A DNA stretch of 64,000 bases from Thermomucor indicae-seudaticae (GCA_000787465.1 JSYX01000084.1:19481-83480); one strand, 5' to 3'. Numbered from the stretch's first letter, positions 19,760-32,131 are shown. Translations and numbers: made by a program. Notes: a model not told the origin generated them from the sequence alone.

Positions 19760-22168
19760 ATGTCAAGTAACTCGTTCTTCAAATGGATGGGCTTGGTATG
19801 CGATTTATTGTTCCTAGAGCCATTTGGTGGCTAATCGTGACTCGGCCGGGCCAGCATAAATCTCACAAACTTTATCTTCCATCTCTTAGGGTCAATCGGG
19901 TAAACCCGTTGCTGAAACCGATTCAATCGACGAAGGCGAACGGTATTTTGGACTTGAAAATGTAGGTTGCTGTCGTAACTCCTTCCCTGTTACGTTACTC
20001 CGGTGACTAAACAAACTGCTTTTGTTCTATAGTTTGGCAATACTTGGTAAAAAGGGGTGGAAATACTCGAAGAACTCTGCACGGTTCAACTAACAAATGC
20101 GTATTGCAAACGCTATCTGTGTCCAGCTATAGCAACTCTGTTATTCAAGCTCTGTATTTCTGCAAACCGTTTCGAGAATGCATAACCAATTATCCGTATC
20201 CTGCTTCGCTGTCGTCATCTTCCTTTTCGAACTCCAGCCTGCATAGTCCAAAGACGCCAACCTTTAATTCAAATAACAGTACAGCACCGTCCGCATCCTC
20301 ATCATCAAATTCCGCTAGTCGATTGCATAACGGCATCAATGGTTCATCCTCCACGACAAGCAGTCAACCTTCCGTTCAATCACATCGGCCCTCCATATCT
20401 TCCCGAAACTATTACGGTTCCAGCTCAAGCGTGTGCGGACCAGTCATGTCAGCCGCTGCCCACCATGAAAAAGACCAGAATGGTGACCTTTGCCTTTCAC
20501 CAGGCATGGAAGATACGTTATTTGCAGCATTAAAGGACTTATTCTGGAAAATCGCAACGAACCGAAAGAAATCTGGTGTCTTGGCACCCGTCAACTTTAT
20601 CAATAAGGTTAAAAAGGAAAACGGTAAAGTATCGATCGGGCCAGCGTGCGGTCCGTGAACTTCAGTGGTTATTAATGTGCAACATAGAGCTCTTTCGATC
20701 TAGCATGCATCAGGATGCGCACGAATTTCTCAACTACTTGCTTAACAGTATTGCGGAGGACGTACAAAGATACCAGCAAAAGGTAGCAGAGAAACGGCGA
20801 GCAGCAAACAGCGTAAGTGGAGAGAGTGTGGATGCTGCAAATGGTAGCGCAAGTAAGTCTGGTGACACGCGCGTCACAACAGACAATGATTTAACAAATC
20901 TACAGAATCAGAAACTTCTTCTATGAATACGTCTACGACTTGGGTACATCAGCTGTTTGAAGGGGTCTTCTCGAATGAAACCAAATGCTTAACTTGCGAA
21001 ACGGTAAATAAAGCGGTTGTTGTGTGATTTTTCCCTGGGTTATTGATAATTTCCGCGTTAGGTTACAAGCCGTGATGAATCGTTTATGGATCTTTCCATT
21101 GATGTTGAAATGAATTCTTCAATCACGTCTTGTTTGCGCCAATTCTCGGCTAGTGAAACTCTGTGTCACAAAAACAAGTATTTCTGCGATGTCTGCTGTG
21201 GATTGCAAGAAGCTGAGCGGAGGTAAGTAAGGTTAATCAACTTCCCGAGGATAACAATGCGATTCCCTAATGTGGAATTAGAATGAAAATTAAGAAGTTA
21301 CCAAATATTCTAGCCCTCCACTTAAAGCGCTTCAAATACCAGGAACAACTCCAAAAGTATATCAAACTGACGTACCGAGTCGTTTTCCCGTTCGAATTGA
21401 GGCTGTTTAATACAGTAAGTAGAATGAAAAGCAAGAGGATGATACGTATCGGAAGGAGCTAAGTGCTGTTTTCTATCAGTGTGACGATACGGAGGATCCT
21501 GACCGGATGTATGAACTTTGGGCTTGCGTTATACACATTGGCAGGTTAGTCATCGTTGATTGACGTGCTTTCGCGAATATGCCAGTATTATTATTTACCA
21601 TTGTACGCGTCGTCAGCGGGCCTCACCATGGGCATTATGTAACCATTATCAAAAGCAATGGTCAATGGCTCCTGTTTGACGATGACGTCGTGACGGTAGG
21701 TCTACTTTGTTTATGCACTTTGAAATATGTATACTGAACAGAGAATGGATGCAGCCTTTACCAGAAGAAGAGATCCAGAAATATTTTGGAGACTTACCTG
21801 GAAGCGGCTCCGGTTACGTCCTCTTTTATCAAGCTGTGAATTTGTCTATGGAATCGCTTGACATTTGGAACGGCCTTGATATAAAAGAAGTTGCTCAGTC
21901 TATGTATGCCAACGGCCGGCCGTCGGCAGCTACTGAACAGTCTCGTTATACTCCTAACGGACCCGGTACTCCGTCACCGCAAGTAGAAACACCATCAAAA
22001 AGGCTATCAGATGCTCGAAAACTTGTCCATCCTCCAGCTGTATCCGTACCACCTTCACCCTCACCAATACCGTCCGCGAGCACACCAACGAGCACACCAG
22101 CTGAGGAAAAGAAGTCTCGGTGGGGACTCAAGAAGAAAATCAAAGAGAAGAGTTTGAGCAGACGATAA
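19760..22168 (+). CDS. Ubiquitin-specific protease, USP12/USP46/Ubp9-13 type
   Basis: Eleven exons (19760-19795, 19890-19961, 20033-20046, 20127-20623, 20688-20852, 20906-21003, 21062-21222, 21282-21414, 21480-21544, 21617-21695, 21755-22168) give 577 residues. The Cys box is [20 protein letters not shown] with nucleophile Cys41, whose codon is split by an intron. [12 protein letters not shown] follows, then the zinc-finger pairs CLTC and CDVC. The His box GPHHGHYV contains His420, followed by WLLFDDD. A Ser/Asn-rich insert of roughly 100 residues sits after the Cys box. USP12/46 relatives need WD40 partners and remove ubiquitin from signalling and endocytic proteins. The C-terminal tail is Pro/Ser-rich and ends basic. 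Confidence 0.93.
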
Positions 22169-22224
22169 GAATACGTTCTACCGATATACATTTTATACAT
22201 ATCTGTAAATTAATGTTAAATCAA

Positions 22225-23339
22225 TTAACGCCTTTTGCCTTTGGCAGGACGTTTCTTCCCCATTTGCTCTACTTTGCTAAGCTCACTCTGACTGATATGT
22301 AATGTTCCTCCCTTCATGCGACCGATGCCAGTTGTTATGCCAGGATCACGGTCTCGCTTCTTTTTCTTCTTCTTGTCAGATGTCACATACAAGTGTTTCA
22401 GAGACTTGTCATATAAGCCCAAATCCTTGGCTTCCTGTAGTCGCTTCAGTTCCCTTTCTTTCTTTTTCGCTTCCATCCCAAGGTGATAGGCCAGCGGCAC
22501 TTTACTCTTGGGAGCAGGCTATAAGATAGGAGCGCCGTCAGTAATCCTACTTACGATCCAAGGAACTAAATGTACCTTGGCTCCAAGACTTTCCAGTTTT
22601 TCCATGGCGTGCTTACGCTTTTCTTTTCCGGTCATCTCTTCCTTTTCTATACAAGCCCTGTTATTAAATCGCAATGAAAATCCTTCTGCTGACCGTGGTG
22701 CCACATACGAAGCTCTTCCAGTAGATTCGTGGTCGTCAGTAACCGATTAAGCTCCAAATCATTGCGGTTGTTTTCCCTAACAGGCAAAGTTTAGGGGCTT
22801 GCTATACGACAAGTAACGGTTGGCTGCGAATACTTGCTCTTCCTCTTCTTCTTCTTTCTTTGTCATTGGCCGCTGAGACGCTTCCACGGTTGCGGTCTTA
22901 AATACATTGGAAGACTTTATAGTAGACCCCCTTTTAGACAACTTGTCAAGCAGAAGGATCCTTTGTTAAAACTTGCCATGAATGCCCTTCGGGCCGCTCG
23001 GCTTTCGATTACTGGCGCCTTTTTTAAAACACTTTCATCAAAGACAACAACTTTGGGACCGCTAGTACTATCGTCTGAATTCACATAAGCTTACACTCTC
23101 TGTATTGGAATGCGTAGGCATCATCAACACTACCTTCACTCTGTTTTGGTTTTTTGGCTGGCTTCGCATCGCTAAGAAAACCAGTCAACTCTTTAGCAAC
23201 AAGCGTAAGATTGCTCATCACAAAACCTTTACCTAGTAGACCGCTTCCTTTTGTTCGTATTTAAGCTTCGTTGTAGTAGGGTATTGTTGGCGGTATTGGC
23301 TTTGACGTTATTGATTAGTGCCGCAAGGGAATTCGACAT
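22225..23339 (-). CDS. Faf1/DUF4602-like 40S ribosome assembly factor
   Basis: Best model: 23339-23233, 23171-23134, 23074-22977, 22914-22811, 22776-22709, 22646-22576, 22518-22225, giving 259 residues with phases closing. It begins MSNSLAALINNVKANTANNT. The middle contains GPKVVVFDESVLKK, and the basic C-terminus contains GIGRMKGGTLHISQSEL, the DUF4602 motif shared with yeast Faf1. Family role: nucleolar pre-18S processing. Two introns are unusual. That at 22976-22915 appears to be GC-AG (GCAAGT donor), and that at 22810-22777 would be only 34 nt, so those two junctions are the least certain. Family assignment rests on the C-terminal motif. Confidence 0.72.
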
Positions 23340-23964
23340 TGCGCGATCTAGTGAAAAAAAGTTGTTCAGGAAGAAGTCCGCCCTCCTCGCTTGATTTCGG
23401 GACAACCCCAGGTGAAAATGGAGGAAGCAGTAGCAGTTATCGGCTATTGCGAGCAACTACAAAAAACGCTGATATTTTACTGCATCTACAACTCTGTAAG
23501 TCTTAGATAGTGTTTCCGATATCTTATGCACTTTTGAGGGGTCACATTACATATCGATCGCATATTTGGTTCCTGTTGATTCTCAGTTGGCATCTTGGAA
23601 TGAAACCGAACTGAACTCTCGGTTCTGGTTTATGGTAAGCGACAAAAAACTCTAATAAGGATGGGAAGGATAACTTCTCGGACGAGAGTGAGTATGTATC
23701 GGTCAGCAACAAGCCCTGTATAACCATTCCCGCACTTTCATGACAAACGATACTTTTGCAAGTTACGTTCGCACTTTAACATCGAACCAAATTACACTTT
23801 ATCACTGATAAAGGCAAATGTCGTCGGCAATGGTTGCTATAGACACATAGTGAGCCTGTTTCTGCAAAGGACCTGAATTTGAATATGGATGCGCCAACGC
23901 CAAAACGTCAATAAATTTAAAGAACTTCTTGCCCTGTGCCCCTCTTTTATTGTATTGTAGCACG
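23340..23964. other. Divergent intergenic region
   Basis: This is the shared upstream region of the Faf1-like gene (minus) and SCAMP (plus). No gene or RNA is evident. Confidence 0.5.
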
Positions 23965-25105
23965 ATGTCTCATCGTCAAGACAACCCTTTCGACGATCCA
24001 TCGAATCCTTTTGAGGACCCGTCTATTACTTCAGCTTTGAATTCGAATCGCAACGACGGAGCTTACCAACTTGAGCCGGATCCAATCGACAATGCCGATC
24101 AGAACCAGGACGAGTACACGTCTTTCCGCCAATATTCTGACAGCAAACTGGACCCTTTTGCCAGTGAACATGATCAGAAAGTACTAATAGACGACGATTC
24201 ATTTCAACGGTCTGGAAATGCAGCAGGCAGCAGCAGTAGTCCAAATGCAGACTTGGCTGCAAGGGAGGAAGCTTTGCGACAGAAAGAGCGTGAGTTAGCT
24301 CAACGCGAAGCCATTCTAGAGCAACAACGCGGACGCCCTCATGCCAACAACTTCCCGCCCTGTTTCCCGTTAATGTACATGGACATCCCCGCTGAAATTC
24401 CACTCAACCATCAATCGACTGTTTGGTGGCTGTATCGCGAGTGGCTCCTGTTTGAACTGACGCTTGTCTTGAACTTTATTGCCTGCCTCTGCTTGTTGTT
24501 TAAGCACCCACCGTCCGTCACCAGCGCGCCGACAGATTTTGGTATATCTCTCACAGAAATGTTCACACATACACTGGCTAGCTTTTTCTTGTGGTATCGA
24601 CCAGTGTATAACGCTTACATGAAAGAGGTGTCGTTATACTATTGTAAGCGTTTGCTCATCTACTTTATGGTTGCAAGTATGCTAAAGATGCTTGTGTTAG
24701 TCTTCTATTTCGTTTTCAACGGTTTCCATATCCTGTACACTTTCTACAAGGCTATTGGGATCCCTAGCACGTAAGTTTATTATAATGGGAAAGGTAGGAC
24801 TGAGAAGAGAAAACTAAGATGGTGGCAATTCTCTCTATATCTTCAGAGGAGGCGCTGGTCTTATCTTGGTCGTGACCCTGTTCTCGGATCAGTATATCGG
24901 TACCGGCATTTTCGCGCTGCTAGCATCCATTTGCTGGATCACTATGGGCATCCTCGCCGTCGTTTTGTATAAGCGCACATATAGTCACTATAAGGCCGCT
25001 GGTCATACCTTCCAAGAGGCCAAAAATGACGCCTATGGACGTCTGGGTCGGTCGAATGTAGCTCGTGATGCAGCCATCAATATGGCATGGAACAGCCGTC
25101 GATAG
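23965..25105 (+). CDS. Secretory carrier-associated membrane protein (SCAMP)
   Basis: Exons 23965-24770 and 24847-25105 give 354 residues. The N-terminus has two NPF motifs (NPFDDPSNPFEDPS), the usual EH-domain ligands. A coiled coil follows (REEALRQKERELAQREAILE), then the amphipathic NFPPCFPLMYMDIPAEIP and four membrane helices with WWLYREWLLFELTLVLNF. A basic C-terminal tail ends the protein. SCAMPs recycle between trans-Golgi, endosomes and plasma membrane. An ATG 36 nt upstream in frame is possible, but MSHRQDNPFDDP fits the family better. SCAMPs are well known from animals and plants and are missing in budding yeast. Confidence 0.93.
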
Positions 25106-25356
25106 ATCAAACATTCTATTATGCCACCTTTCCCTTCAATTACTGTTAATTACCCCACTATACATACAACCCCCGACTCGGAAATTTACACCCTGCTGGA
25201 TTCCCTTCGTACATACATATTTGAAATAAAATCAGGGAGCTGCTGCTCGGGCAAGCACAGTCATCATCCTTAGAAACGAGCATATGATCTAGTTGAACAT
25301 TTTATGGTACATTGGAGCTTTGATAATGAGTCTATAAGCTTTCTGCAAACTTATTT

Positions 25357-28300
25357 TTAGTCTGTCTTGTCTTCCTTCTTCTTGTCTTCCCGCAGCACTT
25401 CTTCTTCGTCGCCAACTGGAGCCATGTGCTCATCAAGGTTCTCTCGCTCGTTATGAGTACCAGGCTCATGGTTTCGCAGGACCTCTATGTCCGTTTCGCC
25501 TGAAGGTAATTTCACGACACGGATCTTTGCTGTTTCTCCACTGCGCACACCACCATCGATCAGCAGTCGTGCGAGAGGATTGAGGAGTTTCTTTTGGATC
25601 AGCCTGTTCAATGGGCGTGCACCATAGGCAGGATCATATCCGCGTTCGCTCAACCAATCTCTAGCCTCAGCGTCGACGTCCAGTTTGATCCGTCTGTCGC
25701 TTACTCGTTCCTCTACTTCCTTTAAGCGGACATCCACAATATCTCGCAGAGATTTGCGCGAAAGACGGTTAAATATCACCTGACGCCTTGCAATTCAATA
25801 ACCTTGTAGACGAATGTATGATCTGCATTCCTTACCATTTCATCTATTCTGTTGATAAACTCTGGAGAAAAGGCCTGGCGGACAGCCTCCATGACGTTTC
25901 GACGAGCACTGGCGCTAACGACTCCTTCTTCGCTTACGTCTGAAACCAACGCTTCTGCGCCGAGATTGGAGGTCATAATAATAATCGTGTTCCGGAAGTC
26001 GATTTTCCTTCCTTTGCCTGATTATTGATGTCGCATTGAGTTTACAATACTCTTTACTATCGCTCTACAGGCACTTACTGTCTGTTAATACACCGTCATC
26101 TAGGACTTGCAAGAGAAGGTTGGACACTGATAACGCAAGTTAGCTTACGGTCAATAAGCCAACAGTAACAGTGTATACCATCTCTATGAGCTTTTTCCAT
26201 TTCATCCAGCAATACGACCGCGTAAGGCCGTCGGCGTACGGCTTCTGTCAATTCACCACCTTCTTCATGTCCTACATAACCAGGGGGAGACCCGATCAGA
26301 CGGCTAACGGAGAACTTTTCCCTACACAATATCAGTCAGCAACACCTTCCACGAGAGCTCCGCCCTTTGACATACATGTATTCTGACATGTCTACGCGGA
26401 CAATCGCGTTTTCTGTGTCGAAAAGGAATTGGGCAATCGTCTTGCACAGCTCCGTCTAGTGTAGTTTTCGCCGTCTGGTTGGCAAACAGGATAAAGTTTG
26501 GTATTCACTATCTGCATACCTTTCCGACACCAGTAGGCCCCAGAAACAAGAACGAGGCGATCGGTCTCGAGGGATTCTGCAAACCTGCGCGGCTAAGTCT
26601 AACGGCTTCCGAAACGGCCTGTCAAAAGGACCCTCTGTTATCTAAAACATGTCTTTGAGCGTAAGCAGTAAAATGCCTTACTGTAATCGCTTCATCTTGG
26701 CCCACAACACGCTTCCGCAGGACATCTTCCATGTGTAGTAATTTTTCACGCTCACCACGCATCAAGTTCTGAAGCAGATCCTTCACTTAGCATCTCGCGA
26801 ACCTGACGCTTGAGCAAGGCTAACTTACAGAGACCGGAATGCCTGTCATACGAGAGACAACACGAGCAATGTCATCGGCAGTAACCCGCTCATGAATAAG
26901 CGACTCGGGATTTTCTTCCTCGCCACTGCCATATGTATATCAGGTTGGAGACCTTCGCCATCCTTACTTTTGCGAAGCCCGAATGAGTGCTGAAGCTTAC
27001 CTATCCTTGGGAAGCTTCTTTTCGAGGTTCGGAATAATACCGTAACGAAGCTCAGATGCTCTCTGAAAGTTACCCGCCCGTTGCGCTGCGTTTTAGATTC
27101 GTTAGTTTTTGGTGCAATTTTCACACACAGATTCTGCGCGTATTACAGTACCTGTCTCTAACTCAACACGAGCTTGCTCAAGCTCTTCTTTCGTTCTTTT
27201 GATTTCTTCCAGTTTTTGGCTATGAAGCTATGAGTATCATGCATAGCCTCTTATCCCTACCTTCGGTAGCTTACCGTTCCTCGTTCCAGATCGCTGTTAG
27301 TCTTTCACTTTCCTTCTTCTTTTCCTCAAGCTCGGCCAAGAGCTTATCGCGTCTTTCCACTGACAGCGGGTCTGACTCCTTCCGAAGTGACTCTAGTTCA
27401 ATCTGCATTGTCATGATACTTCGATCCAGATTCTCGAGCGCCTCTGGCTTGCTTTCTTGTTGAAGACGTAGTTTCGAGCACGCTTCATCGACAAGGTCAA
27501 TAGCCTTGTCTGGGAGGAACCTTTTTTTAAACGCAAGAAGTAAAGAGCGTTAGATAGCAATGGCAGTGCAATAGAGATCCCTTTCTTTCTCTTTCCAAAC
27601 CTGTCTGTGAGATAGCGGTGGGAATGGATGGCGGCCGATACAAGCGCGGAATCCTTGATTTCAAATGAGTTTATGGATATACCGCTTTTCTTAAGCTTGA
27701 CTTACGGCTATGCGAACACCATGGTGAACTTCGTAACGCTCCTTTAACCCTCTCTATTTCATATCCTCTGTCAGTACGAGTTGACGACGTGCTCTGTATT
27801 CGTTTCTATGGAACTCACAAGAATCGAGATCGTATCTTGCACCTTTCAGATGAAAGTCAAATGTAGCAATAAGTCAAGCAATAGCGATATTATTAAGTAT
27901 TAAGACTTACAGATGGCTCTTCGACCTACTCACATCATCGACAATATCAGAGTTCAGTCAGACAAGCATAACAAGCACGGGATGTGCTTACCATGACTGA
28001 TTGAAATCTTCGGGCCAAAGCAGGATCTGCCATGATATACTATGACACACGTCAAGTTATATTAACAGTCAAAGCATACGTCGTCCGACATGCTTACTTT
28101 GCGGTACTCGTCAATCGTCGTCGCGCCCACACAACGGAGCTGCCCTCTGGCCAATGCTGGCTGCAGAAAGGAAAGTTAATAGTGTATGACAAAATATTCT
28201 AGGCTTACAGACCAACCTTTAGCAAGTTCCCTGCATCCATGGCGCCCTCTGCCTTGCCAAGGCCAAGCAACGTATGGATTTCATCGATAAACAGGATAAT

Positions 28301-29462
28301 CTTGCCTTCGGCATCGATTACTTCTTTTAATACGCCCTTTAGACGGTCCTCAAATTCGCCGCTGCATACGCGAGTCAGGATTGCAACTTGGTAATAACTT
28401 CGAATGCGGTATCTCACTCACCGAAATTTGGCCCCCGCAACAAGACTCTACGCAGGCAGGCCAATAAGTAAAGCTACATTCTCGCAAAAGGGCTCTATAT
28501 ATTCCAGTTCTTACTCCTAGATCGAGTGCAATAACTCTTCTTCCCTGGATAGACTCTGGAACTTCGTTCGCAACGATACGTTGTGCAAGTCCCTATACCG
28601 CCAACCTTCGGTCACTACGGCCAAGTCGCATCGTCTCTTTTATATACGTCTACCTCGGCAATAGCCGTCTTTCCGACACTTTATATATTCCCACGTTTAA
28701 GCTAAATGCTGACAATTCCGCACAAAGTCCAAACGATCTTACCCAGCTTCACCAATAAGCACGGGATTGTTTTTGGTCCGGCGTGCCAGGCTTTTTCAAG
28801 GAACGTTATTACAGCGGTTTTTTTTTTACCATAACATGGTCTCCCTCCTTACACTAAATGGCTCGAGTTAATTGGTGATGGGGATAAGCCTGATACATCC
28901 AAAACTACTCACCTTCTATTGTTCTACGGATTTCTTCGTCTCGGCCAATGACGGGATCTAGAATATTCAGTTTGAGTCAAAATGGGGGAAACAATGTGAA
29001 GTCCGCTTGCATGAACGCCTTACCAAGCTTTCCCTTTTCCGCCATAGCAGTAAGATCAATACCCTAAATGCCTGTGTTAAGGACACCCTGTATTGCAAAT
29101 GCCTGAATGAAAGATAGCTCACATATTGTTCCAATGGTTTTTCTTCAGGTTGCTGTTGATTCGGATTCAAGCGAAAACCGCCGCCGGGAAATCCACCGCC
29201 AGCACCACCTAGAACGACGCGGTTTTTGTGCCATTTAGCCTCTCAACCAGCGTGTCGTACTTCAAAGGACGTTACCATTGTAGAAGCGTTTAGCTGAGAC
29301 AACTGCCGCGCTCTTGAAAAAAGAAGGCGCGACAAGTTTGCTCGTGCGCGTAGCGCTCGCAAGCAGCCTTGACGTTCGAGCTTCGAGTGTAGCAGGACGA
29401 TTCCGCGAGATTCCTCGGAGAGGGGAGCTGGTTGTTGAGATTGCTCGCTGAAATCGCAGCAT
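25357..29462 (-). CDS. HSP78: Mitochondrial ClpB-type disaggregase Hsp78
   Basis: The 27-exon model gives 833 residues: 29462-29276, 29208-29123, 29063-29024, 28957-28913, 28853, 28790-28743, 28678-28654, 28592-28515, 28447-28422, 28361-28217, 28160-28098, 28039-27992, 27925-27911, 27842-27819, 27753-27706, 27653-27601, 27520-27275, 27219-27152, 27085-27001, 26925-26829, 26780-26682, 26618-26520, 26455-26376, 26321-26179, 26126-26079, 26017-25836, 25779-25357. The Arg/Ser-rich N-terminus ([20 protein letters not shown]) is a matrix-targeting sequence, and as in yeast Hsp78 there is no ClpB N-domain. Walker A motifs are GEAGVGKT (133-140) and GPTGVGKT (536-543), with [11 protein letters not shown] and a middle coiled coil. 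It resolves matrix aggregates with mtHsp70. Exon 5 is a single base. Confidence 0.93.
28853..28853 (-). other. HSP78: Apparent 1-nt exon of Hsp78
   Basis: On the gene strand a lone T sits between an acceptor (CCATTTAG, intron 28912-28854, 59 nt) and a donor (GTAAGG, intron 28852-28791, 62 nt). Exon 4 ends one base into a codon (G) and exon 6 begins with C, so G+T+C makes one Val codon. This gives [20 protein letters not shown], as the Hsp78 family requires. Without the T the frame is lost. Confidence 0.7.
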
Positions 29463-29783
29463 TCTGGAAAGAAAACAAGACTGACAAGGGTTGTTCGGTT
29501 GCACCCCAAGGCTTGCCCAAAAAAGTCGGCTTTGTCGGGACCAAATTCCCCCTTCGCGTCCGCTTTCGTTCATGTTCTAACAACTCATCTTAACCGTCAG
29601 AGAGCAAAGAAGCGACTTAAAATTTTGAATGCTCAATCGGTTTAACAGTCTGCCCTCATTTAATGCCTAAGGTGCAATGAAACGCAAACTTGGAGACCTG
29701 CCAAAGTACGACAAAATTTTGCGCACTCCTTTTGGTGCGCTTGACAGGTGATTCACATACGGGTCGCAATCGAAAAACGAAGC

Positions 29784-29812
29784 CAACTTCATGCAACTTC
29801 ATGCAACTTCAT
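29784..29812. repeat. Short tandem repeat, CAACTTCATG x2.9
   Basis: Three consecutive copies of CAACTTCATG, the last lacking its final G, lie in non-coding DNA upstream of Hsp78. Confidence 0.85.
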
Positions 29813-30962
29813 ACATGACACGGCCGCGACGAATTAAGCCATCCTGGTTATTCAACAAGGGTACAAATATATCCATTGAATATTCGGTTTGGTTGTTGCA
29901 TGATATAGTCGACTATTGTGGCTCTAGCAGCTGGCACATAAGCGACAGATCGTTTTGGTCCGAAGATTGAGTTTTGTCGCTTCTCACGTGTATGACAGGT
30001 TTATTTTCCAGATCAATGCTTGATCGATGTCTCGATAGCAACACTGACGATCATCAGAGCAAGGGATGATGCTCAAAAACTTACAGTGCAACGAAACCGG
30101 TGTTCTTGCGCTGCGGTTCTGGGCATTCCTAAGCAGAAAAGGAGAGAATTACACCTGTTATAGAGCAGCGACAGCTCATAAGAGCCAGAGGAATGTGGAT
30201 TTTGAAATGGTGTTGTATATGTTTCTCGATAACAATGAATACGGAAATGACGAAGCTATTTGTGATCTGAGATGATCAGTCTTTTCGCCCAATATTTTGT
30301 TACAAGATCTATCAGCTAAGCACGTGGAAGTGTTCTGATATATTGATGTGATAAATGTGATAAATTCGATGCTGCTGCACGTAGTTTGTGAGAAGACCTG
30401 TCGAACACTATATATGCAACCATGTTTGGCAGAAACCTATGATAAGCATCTAGAGAATCGTTGGGAATAAACATCATTCTCTAGTCAAGGCGCTCATGAC
30501 TAAAAGCGGTGGCAAGCACAAGAAGACCACTATGGCGCATTCATTTTTTTTTTTACAGGCGTACAGAGCAGCGGCGGTTTGCTGTCTCTGGGCACGATAG
30601 CTGTGTTAGTGTATAAAAGGTGCAGCGATCACTCCAATAAGGTCTATGCCGTAAAAAATGGTCATCGCATCAGGAATTATCACGTCGCGATTTTGCAATA
30701 CAGGCGCTTTTGCAAAAAGTTGGCTCTAATAGTCCTTTCATAGACTAAGTGGAAATTCATGTGACCGTGAAGAGAACTTCAAGAGGGAGTGTACACTAGT
30801 GTTAGGTCTGAAAATTACGCGTTCGGTTACTTGTCCTGATTTGACTTGCGTTCAGCCGGTCAAGTAAGACCTGTCTTGTTTGTGCTGTTTGTACGAAGGA
30901 AAAAGAAAGGGGCATGGATGGACTCTCATGAATGTTAATTTGTCAGAAGAGAGGTATCCTGC

Positions 30963-30975
30963 AAAAAGTTAAAAA
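30963..30975 (-). terminator. RNA polymerase III terminator of tRNA-Pro
   Basis: On the minus strand two T5 runs lie 6-18 nt beyond the tRNA 3' end, at 30975-30971 and 30967-30963, which is the normal Pol III stop signal. Confidence 0.7.
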
Positions 30976-30980
30976 GGTAA

Positions 30981-31054
30981 GGGGTCGACCGGGATTTGAA
31001 CCCGGGGCCTCTCCGACCCAAACGGAGAATGATAACCACTACACCATCAACCCC
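30981..31054 (-). tRNA. tRNA-Pro(UGG)
   Basis: The gene strand folds as a full cloverleaf. The 7-bp acceptor is GGGGTTG/CGACCCC. The anticodon stem CTCCG/CGGAG encloses loop TTTGGGT with anticodon TGG. The T arm contains GGTTCAAATCC, which also serves as the B box. There is no intron and no encoded CCA, as in eukaryotic tRNAs. It stands alone between protein genes. Confidence 0.95.
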
Positions 31055-32131
31055 TCCGTTGTTTTCGTTTATTTCATAATTTTTCATCAGGGTCAATTAT
31101 GCGGACTTTAAAAGTCATCCCCATCAGCACTTGCACGGAACGAGCCCCCACCTGCATCGGTTTTCACTCATTCACGGGGACCATATGAGCATATTTTGGC
31201 GCATGGAGCCTTGTATTTTCTCCTCGAAAAATAGCCGATAACCACAGTATTGAAGTCCTTTGACTGCACAATTACAGTTATGTATCATCTTCTCGTTGGC
31301 ATGAGCTCAAAGTAGCCAACAAGCGCTAATCTAATAAGAGTCTCACTTGATTCATTTGTCCCCTTTCTAATGTAATAACGGTTGCAATAACAAAATCCAT
31401 ATATCAAAGAATATACTGGGCTTTTCCGTATATTGCGTGATAATAAATATTTTGGCGCTGCTGATAACGAACTTTTTGCACGAATTCCATTTCTCATTTG
31501 GCTGTTTGGGTAAGGGACGTTCGCACCAAAAATACGTGTTCAGTGTCACCGTTAATATGATGAATAAGCGTATCATCATAAAGTTTTAGATTTTCTCTTT
31601 CCAAGGGTTTGCTACAATCATGCGAGCTGCCTCAGCCAAGATATATATTGAAGCAGAGGGCCTTTATTTATCTTTTCTTTCTTCTCATATCACAAGTACC
31701 AACACTGTTTGGAACATCATATGACTGTACTTTCCATGTTATCAACAAGAGTCCGTCTGTAAGATTATCATGCAAGTTCCGAGATATTTGTCCTCGTTCG
31801 CGCAAGCCTTTTGACCAGTGAAAGAAGCCATGTCCGCACGCTCAAGCCAGACAAAGAAGGATTTTGGATGGTTGCAATCCGTTGAAGCTCTGTCGATCCA
31901 ACGGCAAGGATAACTTTTACCAATATTAGTTTTATTGTATGTTTTTCTATTTCAATGTTCTAATGATTGATATTCTCACGACATGTTGCAAGGTTTTCCC
32001 CTCTTCATTTCGGGGAATGTGGGGCCGACTGCAGGCCAAATCGGCGGGGGTATGGGTGGGACAGTCAGTACGCCGCAACGCTGTAATGATCAAATCGTTG
32101 CTTGCGTAACTGACTCAGAGATAATTTACCG
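31055..32131. other. Intergenic
   Basis: AT-rich, with only short unsupported open frames (for example 31609-31821). No gene is seen. Confidence 0.5.

Larger units (their letters stand above)
29463..30980. other. Long intergenic region upstream of Hsp78
   Basis: It holds the Hsp78 promoter side and a decamer tandem repeat (29784-29812). A T run near 30546-30556 and a few short open frames, for example 30066-30275, have no recognisable product. I see no complete heat-shock element of three clear units. Confidence 0.5.

Noticed and set aside
28791..28912. Treating this Hsp78 interval as one ordinary intron or as a stwintron with a split GT donor
   Set aside because: One intron shifts the frame, and the split-donor form (G/T from two introns) gives phase 0, which also shifts it. 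Only inclusion of one T gives the conserved protein.
29463..29475. Heat-shock element (TTCTGGAAAGAA) at the Hsp78 start
   Set aside because: It overlaps the start codon region, and only two inverted units are clear; a convincing element needs three alternating units further upstream.
30066..30275. 69-codon plus-strand frame in the long intergenic region
   Set aside because: No family resemblance, and it is within the length expected by chance.
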